A stretch of DNA of 64,000 bases, from positions 18,044,026 through 18,108,025 of the forward strand of contig CM068321.1 of the NCBI GenBank assembly GCA_034766995.1, in the 5' to 3' direction. Position 1 is the first letter of the stretch; each line of letters begins with the position of its first letter. The stretch is from Acanthacorydalis orientalis. Its lineage: Eukaryota > Arthropoda > Insecta > Megaloptera > Corydalidae. Under the pieces are notes generated by a model. It did no database searches. It saw only the letters and a program-made list of their open reading frames with translations, and was not told the origin of the DNA. A program made the position numbers and the translations under genes. Below, in pieces: positions 26,154 to 36,526 of this stretch.

Positions 26154-27390
26154 GAATTTTATTTTATTATTAGCATTCAAACGGTTTCAATATTTTTTAT
26201 GATGTGAAACCCCTAACAGTAATTATTAAAGTAAATAAGAAATACGTTTTTACAACATATTCGTACAAAAATTCAATCAAATTTTTAATGTGCATTCATC
26301 TGTATTCTATAAGTCTATATGTGTTTCGTTTTTGTCGTACTTTTATATTCGAATTTTTTTAATAATTGAAATTAAAAAAATAGCTATTGAAGCAGTATTT
26401 TTGAACCAAATTTGTATTATTAAAAATAATATTAAAATAAATAATAATTGTTTATATTAAAAAGTACTGATTACAATATCGTCATCTTAATATGAATAGT
26501 AAGACGATTCGCATCCAAGCCCGGCTAGCTCAGTCGGTAGAGCATGAGACTCTTAATCTCAGGGTCGTGGGTTCGAGCCCCACGTTGGGCGAATATATTT
26601 TTAGAATTTTTAAAATATATTCGCTATGAGAACAAATATGTAATATAACAAACAAATTTCAGAGATAAACGGCTATTATTTTTTTCAAGTTCAATTTAAA
26701 TACTAATAAACAAATTATCTTACTCTGGTCCCCATACGCGATTTCCCCGATGAAACAGGACCGGTTGATTTTTCGAATTGACAGCAATACCGCTCACTTG
26801 TCCCAAGGTGAGCGATTTTTTCGGCCAGCCGATGACTTCTTGCGGTTTAGGCGGACGACCAGAAATGTCATTACGGAGTAGTCCGGTTTGCTGTATAGGA
26901 AAAATTCTGTTTTATATTCGACAATACAATAACATATTTGACTCAATTAAAATTGAAATTAAAACCGAAAAAAAAACTAGTTTTGAATGTAGATTAGTTT
27001 ATCGATGTGTTTATATTTAGATAACACTACTTCCTGGAATTAATTAGTTACATTATATTCACGAAATATTTCAATACATTATTCTTATGAATGGTTTTTA
27101 ATCATAGATATTTTTAAATAATTACTTTCAATAATATTATGTATAATTATATATATTATATCTTTCCATTGTTCTTTTACAAATATTAATATTGTATATT
27201 TTTTTCAGAATGAGACACGACTGGTCAATATGACTTTTTAAATTATGTAAGTAGTATTAAAATCTTTTTATATTTTTTTGTTTATGCTAATTTATTAATA
27301 ATACGAAATATATGATTGTACCAACATTATAAAAATAAAAATAAAATTCGGTATATTATGTTATACAAGTATATCAGAATATTCCGTTTA

Positions 27391-27440
<50 letters not shown>

Positions 27441-27730
27441 ATTTATTTATGTTAAGGTGTATACAAAATACACACCGACACAAACATACAAAAATAAATA
27501 AAACACGAATATAAATATCTGCAATTTTTAATATAATTAATAATTAACAAAGGATTAAAGAATATGATAAAAATGTATTTATAAATTTTCAACTCCTAAG
27601 TATTAATAAATATCTTGAGCTCTCTGTGCAATAATGCATTTAAGATGGATTTGTCATATAAATGTGCAGAGTGAATTATGTATACCGTAACTTAATTGTA
27701 AATATTAATTAAAAATAGTTTATATTTTTG

Positions 27731-27796
<66 letters not shown>

Positions 27797-28313
27797 AGTT
27801 TATAATGTATATAATTATGAAATCAACTTAATTTCACTCGGAGATGAATTAAATTTGACACAAATTTAAAATAAATGAAAAATAAATATAGATTTTTTAG
27901 TTTGTAAAAAATATACATGTTTTCTATTTAATATTTAACGAAGTTAATACTATCTATTTATGTACAGAAGTGAAATATTAGAATTATAACAAAACGTTCT
28001 TTTAACAAATATATACCAACCAACACTTGAATTCAAAAAAAGTTGGGGGCAAATAATCATGAGCCCTCTTTACCTCCTTTAAGTTTTTTAAATAGTTATG
28101 TTTATGTCAATTAAATTTTTTCAGACAAATAAAAACGTCGCTGAATTATATTTTAATTTATGCTCACATAGAAAACGTTCATAAAATTACAAAGAGAAGA
28201 AAAATATATTTGATATAATCATAATTTTTCAGATTTTTTTTCATTATATTTTTGTAAAATATACAAGTATAGAAGATATAATTTACACAAAATAAAACAA
28301 AAGAAATCTAAAC

Positions 28314-28384
<71 letters not shown>

Positions 28385-29085
28385 GAAATTTTATACAAAG
28401 TTAAGTATTAACTAAATTAAGAGTTAGTAATTAAAATAAAAATATTATGAAGTTGCTCGAAAAATCTAAATTAAATGATATTTTTTTATATTCCAAATGA
28501 ACATGAACAATAGCGAAAAATAATAGATTAGTATAAATTTATTATTAGGGGTACAATTAATAATACATTTTAGATTTTAGATTCTGTATTAAAAATTATT
28601 TGAAGCGTTACAAGGGGAACGAGTTCCAATATAACAAATTATATTTATAAATAAATATAAATAATATAAAATTAAATCAAAAATATTACAAGTGTGTTAA
28701 GTTGCCTAAGAAAAATTAAATAACATATGTTTACAGTTATTGTTATCAGTTTATTGTGTGGAAATTATCAATAAATATGTTAATATTGACAATAAACTGC
28801 AAAATAAATATTAGCAATAAAAAATACATAAACTTTATCACATTAGAGTATATATTCACCGCACACATGTTCATAAATATGTGCTACTTATATGCAAATG
28901 TAAATAAAAAAAAACAAAATCATTATTGTCGGACTTACTTTTAGATCGGCCGACCTTTCGGCAATCAGTTGTCGAATTTCTTCATAGAACCGATCGTTGA
29001 GATCGCGCGAATTTTGTGGATACGCGGTATTTAATGAGAAAAGTGCCAAAAATGGTAAAATGACAGCAGTCCACATGGCGGCCAT
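20915..29085 (-). CDS. Pal: Peptidyl-alpha-hydroxyglycine alpha-amidating lyase, seven exons
   Basis: Cleaves peptidyl-alpha-hydroxyglycine to amidated peptide plus glyoxylate, the last step of neuropeptide amidation, in the secretory pathway. Exons (minus strand): 28939-29085, 26724-26890, 24087-24285, 22806-23007, 21978-22163, 21552-21661, 20915-21034. All junctions are GT-AG, phases agree, and the total is 1131 nt (376 aa). Residues 1-21 (MAAMWTAVILPFLALFSLNT) form a signal peptide. NHL beta-propeller blades are visible: PHGITID at 148, PTSIAVASTGEIFIADGY at 199, PHGLALM at 246, PHTIAVSPNG at 342; the VLFHRGNRVWG segment typical of PAL lies before residue 105. The histidines of the three PH motifs fit the metal and active-site histidines of the family. 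The last motif reads PHT where I remember vertebrate PAL having PHD. Insects encode PAL separately from PHM, which fits. Start: first ATG, with a second Met three codons on. Assignment is strong; paralogue (Pal1 or Pal2) is not settled. Confidence 0.93.
21819..21892 (+). tRNA. tRNA-Asn (anticodon GTT)
   Basis: A full 74-nt cloverleaf. Acceptor arm GCCTCCG pairs with CGGGGGC, discriminator G. D-arm carries GGCGCAATTGGCTAGCGC, anticodon loop CTGTTAA has GTT at 21853-21855, and the T-arm has the B-box GGTTCGAGCC. A T-run follows within 10 nt as a Pol III terminator. It sits antisense in the 316-nt Pal intron 5 (21662-21977), so the tRNA takes up nearly a quarter of that intron. Confidence 0.97.
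22400..22467. repeat. (TA)n array in Pal intron 4
   Basis: About 68 nt of TA, mid-intron. Confidence 0.95.
24828..24907. repeat. (TA)n array in Pal intron 2
   Basis: About 80 nt with one GTAT interruption. Confidence 0.95.
25422..25494 (+). tRNA. tRNA-Lys (anticodon CTT), copy 1
   Basis: A 73-nt cloverleaf: acceptor GCCCGGC against GTTGGGC with two G-T pairs, A-box TAGCTCAGTCGG, anticodon stem TGAGA/TCTCA with loop CTCTTAA (CTT at 25455-25457), B-box GGTTCGAGCC. TTTGTTTTT follows as terminator. It lies antisense in Pal intron 2 (24286-26723), with an identical copy 1.1 kb downstream. Confidence 0.97.
26112..26150. repeat. (TA)n array in Pal intron 2, between the two tRNA-Lys genes
   Basis: About 39 nt. 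Confidence 0.95.
26519..26591 (+). tRNA. tRNA-Lys (anticodon CTT), copy 2
   Basis: Identical over all 73 nt to the copy at 25422-25494, with CTT at 26552-26554. The flanks differ (upstream GCATCCAA against GCATGAA, downstream AATATATTTTTAG), so only the gene body has been conserved or homogenised. It ends 133 nt before the Pal exon 2 donor side, antisense to Pal. Confidence 0.97.
27391..27437. repeat. (TA)n array in Pal intron 1
   Basis: About 47 nt. Confidence 0.95.
27730..27791. repeat. (TA)n array in Pal intron 1
   Basis: About 62 nt with one ACAT unit. Confidence 0.95.
28314..28373. repeat. (TA)n array in Pal intron 1
   Basis: About 60 nt. Confidence 0.95.
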
Positions 29086-29250
29086 TTTAGTACTGTCAAT
29101 CAGTTGCGTGCCGTACAGGTGATATGAACGCGAAAAACACAGTTCGCTCTTCTATGGGAGAGGATCGATAGACTGAGGAACTGTATTCGTATCTTGTTAT
29201 TTTTACCTTATCTGTTTTCGTACACATAAACACAATCAAATAAATTATAC
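29086..29250 (-). promoter_or_regulatory. Probable Pal 5' UTR and promoter region
   Basis: A stretch richer in GC than its surroundings lies directly upstream of the Pal start codon (for example TCAATCAGTTGCGTGCCG and the GGGAGAGGATCGATAG segment). A (TA)n array begins at about 29264 and marks its outer edge. No TATA box or initiator was identified with confidence. Confidence 0.35.
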
Positions 29251-29262
29251 AAACACACCTTC

Positions 29263-29263
<1 letters not shown>

Positions 29264-29306
<43 letters not shown>
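29264..29306. repeat. (TA)n array upstream of Pal
   Basis: About 43 nt, some 180 nt from the Pal start codon. Confidence 0.95.
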
Positions 29307-29308
<2 letters not shown>

Positions 29309-29349
29309 TGATAAGTTGATAGAATTTTTCGCAAATGTTTTCAGGGACA

Positions 29350-31432
29350 ACCCTATACAACCGTTTATATATATTTTTTACATATATATTTTATGTTTAT
29401 TAGTTGACCATAATAATGTTATTATTTTATTAATTATTTGTACTTCGTTGGATATTCATCTATTCACTGAGAATTAATGATTAAAGAATTAATAAATTAT
29501 TTAAAATGTTAGCAGGTCTTAGGATTCGTTTTAAGTTTTTATATGCATTAGTTTTCTATATTCAGTTTTTGTATTCATTAGTCTCTTCTTTAAACTAATT
29601 TAATTTGTAGGATCTAAACTGATTTCGTATACAGATCTGGTGAATTTCTAAATCTTGTGAATTTCATATTATTATGGGAAAAAGTTTAAAACTAAATATT
29701 TACACGTCAGTTCTCCGTATGTTTGTCTTTTGTGTATCATTATCATTCTGTTTATTTTTTCTTTATTAATTGTTTTCCTTAAAATTAATATGATACTAAA
29801 AAAATAAGCAAATAATTAAAAATGATTTGTTACATTATTATATAGATGGGTTTAAATAAATTATATTGAATTGAGGAATTGAATAAATGTTTGTGGCTAT
29901 TTAACCAAAACTGGCATTACCGAAAATTTATATATCAACGTTTCCCTATATATATATATATATATATATAAAGAAAATAATGTAAAAGTAAATCGTCTGT
30001 TTAGAAAATTTAAAAACACCTGCCTATTTTGTTCACACATTAAATCGTTTTTAATGTTTTAATTTTGAAAAATAATCTTTATGAAATGCAAGTAATTAAT
30101 CAATTTATTATTATATAAATTTACATTTATCAGTCATTAGTTGTGAGTAAAAATGTAGGTAATATCTGGAAAGAATATAAAAGTGTATAAATAAGTAATA
30201 AAAAATACGCCACTCTTAATTATTATGCTTTAATTGAATTCAACAACATTCTTTTAAACTTTTAGTTAAGAATTTGAAAAATATTTCTTTGAAAATAGTT
30301 AAATATATATATTGTTACATCTACATAACTGTTATTTTGTATATATTCTTGTCTTTGCAATAAAAAATAAAATCGTTGTACTATCAACATCTATATCAGT
30401 GATGAGCAGATCTTTTTAAAAATGGGCTATCTTTTAAAGCTCAATTTTTTTCATAATATCCATTATCAGAATTTATATTTAAAAATTGTTATATATATTC
30501 TCGTATTTTGATTGAATTACTTCATGTTCATTTTTTCTTTAGATTAATTGTTTGAATTATTATTCAATTAATTCAAGTTGGTAAACATTTATTGTACATT
30601 TAAAATATACAATTGGTGTGCTTTGAATTTTTTCATAAAATATAATTTTCTACTTAAATAACGTTACATAAAATATGTTGGTTCATTTTTTTTAATTCTG
30701 GAAAATCCACTTTACTTTGGCTAAATAAACGTTTTAATCACAAATATTCTTAAAATTAATCTCTGTTTTTGGTATAAACTACGAGATCATTTGATAAAAA
30801 TATTTCTTTTTATTTTGAAAGTGTATTAGAATTCGATTTCAGTTAAATAAATCTAGATTACTAATTGAAAAGTGTACATGAACTAATTTTAATTATAAAT
30901 AACTAATAAAAAGACATCTGAATTTTTCAATTTATTTAAAATTTTATTTACTTCTAATTTATTTATTTTTAATTATTAAGTATCAAAAATCAATTCAGAA
31001 ATTGTACTTTCTTAGATCATTTTTTTAACATTTAAAAACTAAATTTAAATACTGAACTATTAATATACTTGTTTCTAATTATTTTCTTTATTTATATTCT
31101 TCTAATTCTAACTCATCAATTCATTTAGTTTAACATTAAACTTTTCTGTTGAACTTCGTTTTAAAAAATATATTTATCACTTATAGCCCTTATTTTATCG
31201 AGTATCATCACTGATCTACATTTTTTAACAAGATTTTTTAAAAAAATCTGTTTTTCTATGACAAACTTATGTTCGACTTCTGTATACATGTAAAATACAT
31301 TTAAACACTTTCTAGAACTTGTGTAATCAGTAGGAACTATTTCAGTTCAATCAATTTTGCTATTTATTTATTAATGTAATTATGAAGCATTATGCAGGAT
31401 TATATCGATTCGTTTCATTTCTTTAGATACTG

Positions 31433-31480
<48 letters not shown>

Positions 31481-31900
31481 AATTAAGCTACAATATTTAT
31501 TTAGACCTTTTATTTTTAGACATTGAAAGAGGCATACAGATTCTTGATTATTTCTTATAATAATGAAATTAAATTTCAAAGCCCTTACTAAGACCTTAAA
31601 AAATAAAATTTCTTATTCATGACTCAACATTTTCACTGGGTTCAGTTCAGACTGAAAATAGTTTCCTTTATAAAATATAAATAATTGAATTTTAATCGAA
31701 CACTTTTTAATATTTTTATAACAACTTTTATAAGTTTCGTTCTTATTTTTTACTTTATTCCATAACAATTAAATCACTTTCTGTTTCGTTTCAGTATTGA
31801 AATTATTATGGCAACATCGTTCGAAATTTTATCTAATTGTAAGCAATTAAAACATTGATCCTACATTACAGTGATATATATATACATGCATAAAATATAA
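29350..31900. other. AT-rich intergenic region between Pal and the small peptide gene
   Basis: No gene found. Two TA arrays (29948-29971 and 31434-31476). Confidence 0.55.
31434..31476. repeat. (TA)n microsatellite
   Basis: About 43 nt. Confidence 0.95.
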
Positions 31901-31946
31901 TATCTGTTCGTTGATATATATGTACGTATTTAATTAACATTTTGGT

Positions 31947-31965
31947 GGGGACGCCTCGCGTCCCC
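31947..31965 (-). other. GC-rich perfect hairpin in the 3' UTR of the small peptide gene
   Basis: GGGGACGC, a 3-nt loop and GCGTCCCC form a perfect 8-bp stem starting 8 nt past the stop codon. Six or more G-C pairs in a region that is about three-quarters A+T make it stand out. It could act in the mRNA or as a transcription pause; the role is not shown. Confidence 0.7.
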
Positions 31966-31972
31966 TTCTCTG

Positions 31973-32478
31973 CTATGTGATTTTCCACGATTTATCCGGT
32001 TGCGTCCATATATAACCAGTACCAGTCATTGAACAGAATGCGTTATAATACCTTCCCGGACTTCGACAGTACGACCATGTAGGACATTTACACCTGAACA
32101 TCGATTGGAATTCCTCTTTGCATATTTCGTTCCACCAACATGTTCTCTAGACATAAAAAACGTACACGGATATTTAAATAAAAAAAATCGCCGTGCACTG
32201 ATGAAAAATGTTCAAATACAATTAAAAAGCAATTATTAATGAATTGTTGAAGAAAATTAATACAAACGATTTACTTCTGTTAAATATCCGACGATTGTCT
32301 GATCCGAATAGCTTCTCTTTGTGATAACCCTTGACTCAGTTATTATCCCAAATAAAATAACAAGAAATAATATCTGAAATCAGAATGTTTTTATTATACG
32401 TGTACAAAAATCAATAATCCTATAATTTTATATTACAAATATTCGTGTTACCTTCAATTGCATTGCAATCATCTTCAT
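31973..32478 (-). CDS. Small secreted cysteine-rich peptide, three exons, family not recognised
   Basis: Exons (minus strand): 32452-32478, 32275-32373, 31973-32146; all phase 0, giving 99 aa. Donors are AAG/GTAACA and GAA/GTAAAT; acceptors are GATTTCAG and ATGTCTAG. An in-frame TAA lies 15 nt before the ATG. The N-terminus (MKMIAMQLKILFLVILFGII) is a clear signal peptide, probably ending near TES. A dibasic KR at residues 28-29 could be a propeptide cleavage site. Exon 3 holds all six cysteines in the order C-x5-C-x9-C-x-C-x5-C-x10-C, with an aromatic-rich context (CWWNEIC, CPTWSYC, GRYYNAFC). The coding exons are markedly less AT-rich than their introns. I infer an extracellular disulfide-stabilised peptide: hormone, antimicrobial or matrix factor. 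No C-terminal Gly-basic amidation site is seen (it ends KSWKIT). No homologue recalled. Confidence 0.8.
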
Positions 32479-33182
32479 TGAGGTTAATTGTTAATAATAT
32501 AAAAAAATATTATAAATAATCTTGTTTATTTAAAATTATAATTGTTTCACGCCTATTTTAACAAACAACAAGTACATAATTGATTTGTAGTACCATCTAT
32601 GCAATATAAATTCAGTTTAGAATAATCATGATGGTGTTGTATTGTAGATGGTATTGTAGAATAAAACAGAGCGTAGGTTTAATTCTAAAATAAAAGCACT
32701 TTAGATACTGTTGCTAACTTCACGCGACGTATCTGTTATTTGACTCTTCGATGTCCTTGTACAAGAATTGTTTACATTATATTGTCCTTACATAACGCGT
32801 CTCTATTAGAATTCTTAATGTTTGTTTAACATGTCGAAAATAAATCTATTTTTAATCAAACATTTAGTAATTTAACGGTCCGTAAATAAGAAGAAAACAT
32901 ATTACTCAGTCTTCGTTTCACTATCGTGGTTTTATTTTTTTTTAAATAATCCTTTAGAATAACGCCTTATGAAAAGAGACGCTTGGTTTTTTAATCAATT
33001 ATTCATTGTCTATTAGATAACAAAATTAAAAATTATAATTGATGGACCCTTATTTGTTTATCACATCTTATTAGAACTATAGATATATTCATATTATTTA
33101 GATTAAAAGACATGTTTAAAGTTTTTATTCATTTAATTTCTTAAAAATATTATAACTTTCCTAACATTTATACGCAGGTATG

Positions 33183-33222
33183 TATTCTTAATAAGCTTAT
33201 ATAGATAAGCTTATTAAGAATA
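33183..33222. repeat. Perfect 18-bp inverted repeat
   Basis: TATTCTTAATAAGCTTAT, 4-nt spacer ATAG, then its exact reverse complement. Contains two HindIII-type AAGCTT cores. Confidence 0.85.
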
Positions 33223-35371
33223 TTATTCTCTTCGGCATGTTCTGGACTAAGATTTTACAAACATTTTAGAGTTTGTCATCATAGAACCATATTTGAATCT
33301 TTTTTTAATTAATTAGCTTGATTGGGTTATGGTTATTTTAATTTTTAAAATAGGCCATATCTTTTCTGCATGAATCATTTCAATAGAAAATTGATCAAAC
33401 CAAGGTAATATTAATATTTACTTTTCTTAAAAGAAAACTGACAAGAGTCCTGGCGTTTTAGAATGATTCCTTATATAATGATGCAGAATTTGAAGTAGCA
33501 GTGTTATTTTTTATATTTTAACATATAGCTGATGCCTTATTATGCTTTGTGCAATGTATAATGTACCAAGCCCACGTGTTGATAACTCATTTCAGGCCAT
33601 AACAGATATCGAATGCTATACTATATGACAGACCCAATTTACATTAAATTTTTCTTTTGATCTCCTATATCATTTTTTAATAACATTTTTTTTCTTTTTA
33701 TTAGAAAAAGTGTTCTAGTTAAAAACATTTTCTGTAGTCGAATCGCATTTCGTTCTTAATGCCATCAATTTTTATTCACAAAAATAAGAAAGTATGACTA
33801 TAAAAATATAAAAATAACATTTTTGTATTAACCAAACTAACTAAAAATCCACATTTTTTTATAATGATCACAAAATGTACTAATTATACTCAAATAATAA
33901 CAGAAAACATACCATATGTTCGTTACTAGAAAATAATAATACAGTACTGGACACATGCAATATTCTTAGTAAATAACTAGTTTTTAAAAATATACAACAA
34001 CAAGATAACTATAAAAATAACCAATAACTGAATAAAGCATAAATACATCTATCAAACATTTAACATTGGCCGTTTTCTTATTTAAATAAATGATGGGTTA
34101 TTATTGAACACATATATTTTGTTATTTTAATAATATGAACACTTCTGAAATGGTAAATAAGTTTGTTATAAAAATTTGAAATAAAAAACGACCGAATATC
34201 TTAAATAAAAATTTAAAAATCAAAAGAGACCTTTGTCAGATCACGAGATGATATTTTTATCAAATATTTTTACAGGAAAATTTGTAAGAGATTTATTTCG
34301 TTTTTTAAATAATTTAATTTGATATTTATAATTACATATATAAATTAGATACAAATGTTACTTAAAAATATAACACTTATTGGTACTAAATTTATTCTTA
34401 AACGTTTATCTTATTACGACAAAATGGCCGTTATCTAAGTGAATAATTAGATATACTTGATTGAATTTAAAATTTAAATTTATTGGTCACTATTGTCGTG
34501 ATTATTTATTAAATTTCAGCCGTCTATATTCGAAATGATTTTTTTGTCCGAATATCTTGTATATAATTTATATCAGAATTTTGATCACTGGATTGGTCCC
34601 ATACGAGACGCTTTCATTCTAAAATGATTACTTTTTTAATTCAATTAGCATTTGATTTGCTTATAAGTAAAGAAATACTCTAAATTTTTATCTAACTAAA
34701 AGAATAATATAAGTTTACTATTCATTAATAATTTAATAAATCACAGAAATGCAACTTTTTTAAAATTTTTCGTTATTAAATTACAATCATGTAAAAGATG
34801 ACATGAGCATAAGTTTGAGCGAAAAATAATATTTTTTTGAATAAAATATGTCCGTTTGAATTGAAAATTCTTAAATAGTTAAAATCTTGTTCTTTCCTTA
34901 TCGTAACTCATAAATTAATAATAAGGTGTGAAAATAAAACTTATATTTATCAGTATGTAAAGAGAGAGGCCAAAAAAAAAATAGTTATCTAAAAGCATAG
35001 AATGCTAGTAATGTTTCGGTTTAGTTTTTATATTTATTTTATAGATTGTTTCTAATTCGTATATTTTTCTATTAAAAAAACACATGACAAAAATTGATAC
35101 TAATAAATTTAGTAATAAAATATTAAAAATGGACATGTAAGCATCAGTCAGATTGATTTTATATTTAAAGAAGGCAACATAATGTATAGTGTGAACTCTC
35201 ATTGAAATTTAAATATATAACAGATATTTTCTTTATTATAATCTTACTTAGATTCTTTTGGAACGCTGCCAAAGTACTTTTTTATTATTGATAAGTACCG
35301 TATTTCAGAAATTTAGACTCAAAAATTGATCAGTTCATTTATTATTTGAAATTTTAGTTTGTTTTTATTAC

Positions 35372-35375
<4 letters not shown>

Positions 35376-35426
<51 letters not shown>

Positions 35427-35438
35427 TCTATATATATG

Positions 35439-35504
<66 letters not shown>
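35376..35504. repeat. Long interrupted (TA)n array
   Basis: About 129 nt with several GTAT, CTAT and GTATATG interruptions. Confidence 0.95.
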
Positions 35505-35506
<2 letters not shown>

Positions 35507-36349
35507 GAAGAATTAAATAGTAGAAAGAAATTACTAAAGAAATAAATGCTATATTGAAAACTAGGTCGTTATTCAATCAAAGAGAGAGATGAAATGACAT
35601 GATGTATAGGAAAAATAATGAAAAAGATGCTTTAAGTACAAAAAAAATGTTGTTTTGTTTTCAATGCTAAAAAAATACATTATTGTTTGACATTGATTAT
35701 TTGACATGTTCTGTTAAAAATAATTAATATTAATATAATGTGTGGAATAAATAACTTCGAAAGAAATAGTGTAGCTGATTAAAGCATTACAAGAAAGGTT
35801 ACTATCAATTATTAAAAGTCATTAGGTTTCACTTAACTATGTTGACAATGTATAGACTGGACTCGATACAATATAAATTATGAATAAATTGATGAAGGAC
35901 AATTAAAATCAATTTACTTCACTAACCTAATTTGGTTTATTAATGTTTATTGGAGTGAGAAAAATATGCGAAAGAAAGACATAAATGATGAAACAAGAGA
36001 CATTTAATCATTTGTATTTATATATTTTATTATTGGAAAGACAAGTATTAAAAATATGAATATTTGGATAACATTTTAGATGTGGACTTCGTTTTACATT
36101 AAAAATGAACTGAATATTATTGAAATTAATTTATAAAATATATACAATTTAGGAAATGAATAATTGAAAAGATTGGAAGAGATAAGAACGAGAATGCGAG
36201 AAAAAAAGTCGAATGACAATGAGAAGTTTGTTCAAAATTATGTATTATTCTCTAACTAAAGGATTTAAAGATGTGCAGTGTTTTGAAAGTGTACAAAATG
36301 AAATTATCTCTGAATTGAAGTAAAAAATTGCATATATTTTTGGTTTGTT

Positions 36350-36355
36350 TTTATT
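36350..36355 (-). terminator. Candidate polyadenylation signal for the ZIP gene
   Basis: AATAAA on the minus strand, about 170 nt past the ZIP stop codon, within a T-rich stretch when read on the plus strand. Confidence 0.4.
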
Positions 36356-36526
36356 ATTTTGTTCAAAAAATATTTTTAAAAAACCATCTTCGATTGATTA
36401 TTTTCTGTTATTATTTTATATTTAAAAAAAATAAATAAAACGCACATGCCAATCACTTATACATAAATAAAATGTACCAATATAAAAGATTGATAATCTT
36501 CATGTTTTATATAAATGACATGTGAG

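Larger units (their letters stand above)
32500..36340. other. AT-rich intergenic region
   Basis: No coding exon or RNA gene recognised. Holds the palindrome at 33183 and the long TA array at 35376. An E-box CACGTG occurs at about 33572. Confidence 0.5.

Noticed and set aside
20915..32478. The small peptide as an amidated substrate of the neighbouring Pal
   Set aside because: Its C-terminus (KSWKIT) lacks the glycine followed by basic residues needed for amidation, so proximity alone is not evidence.
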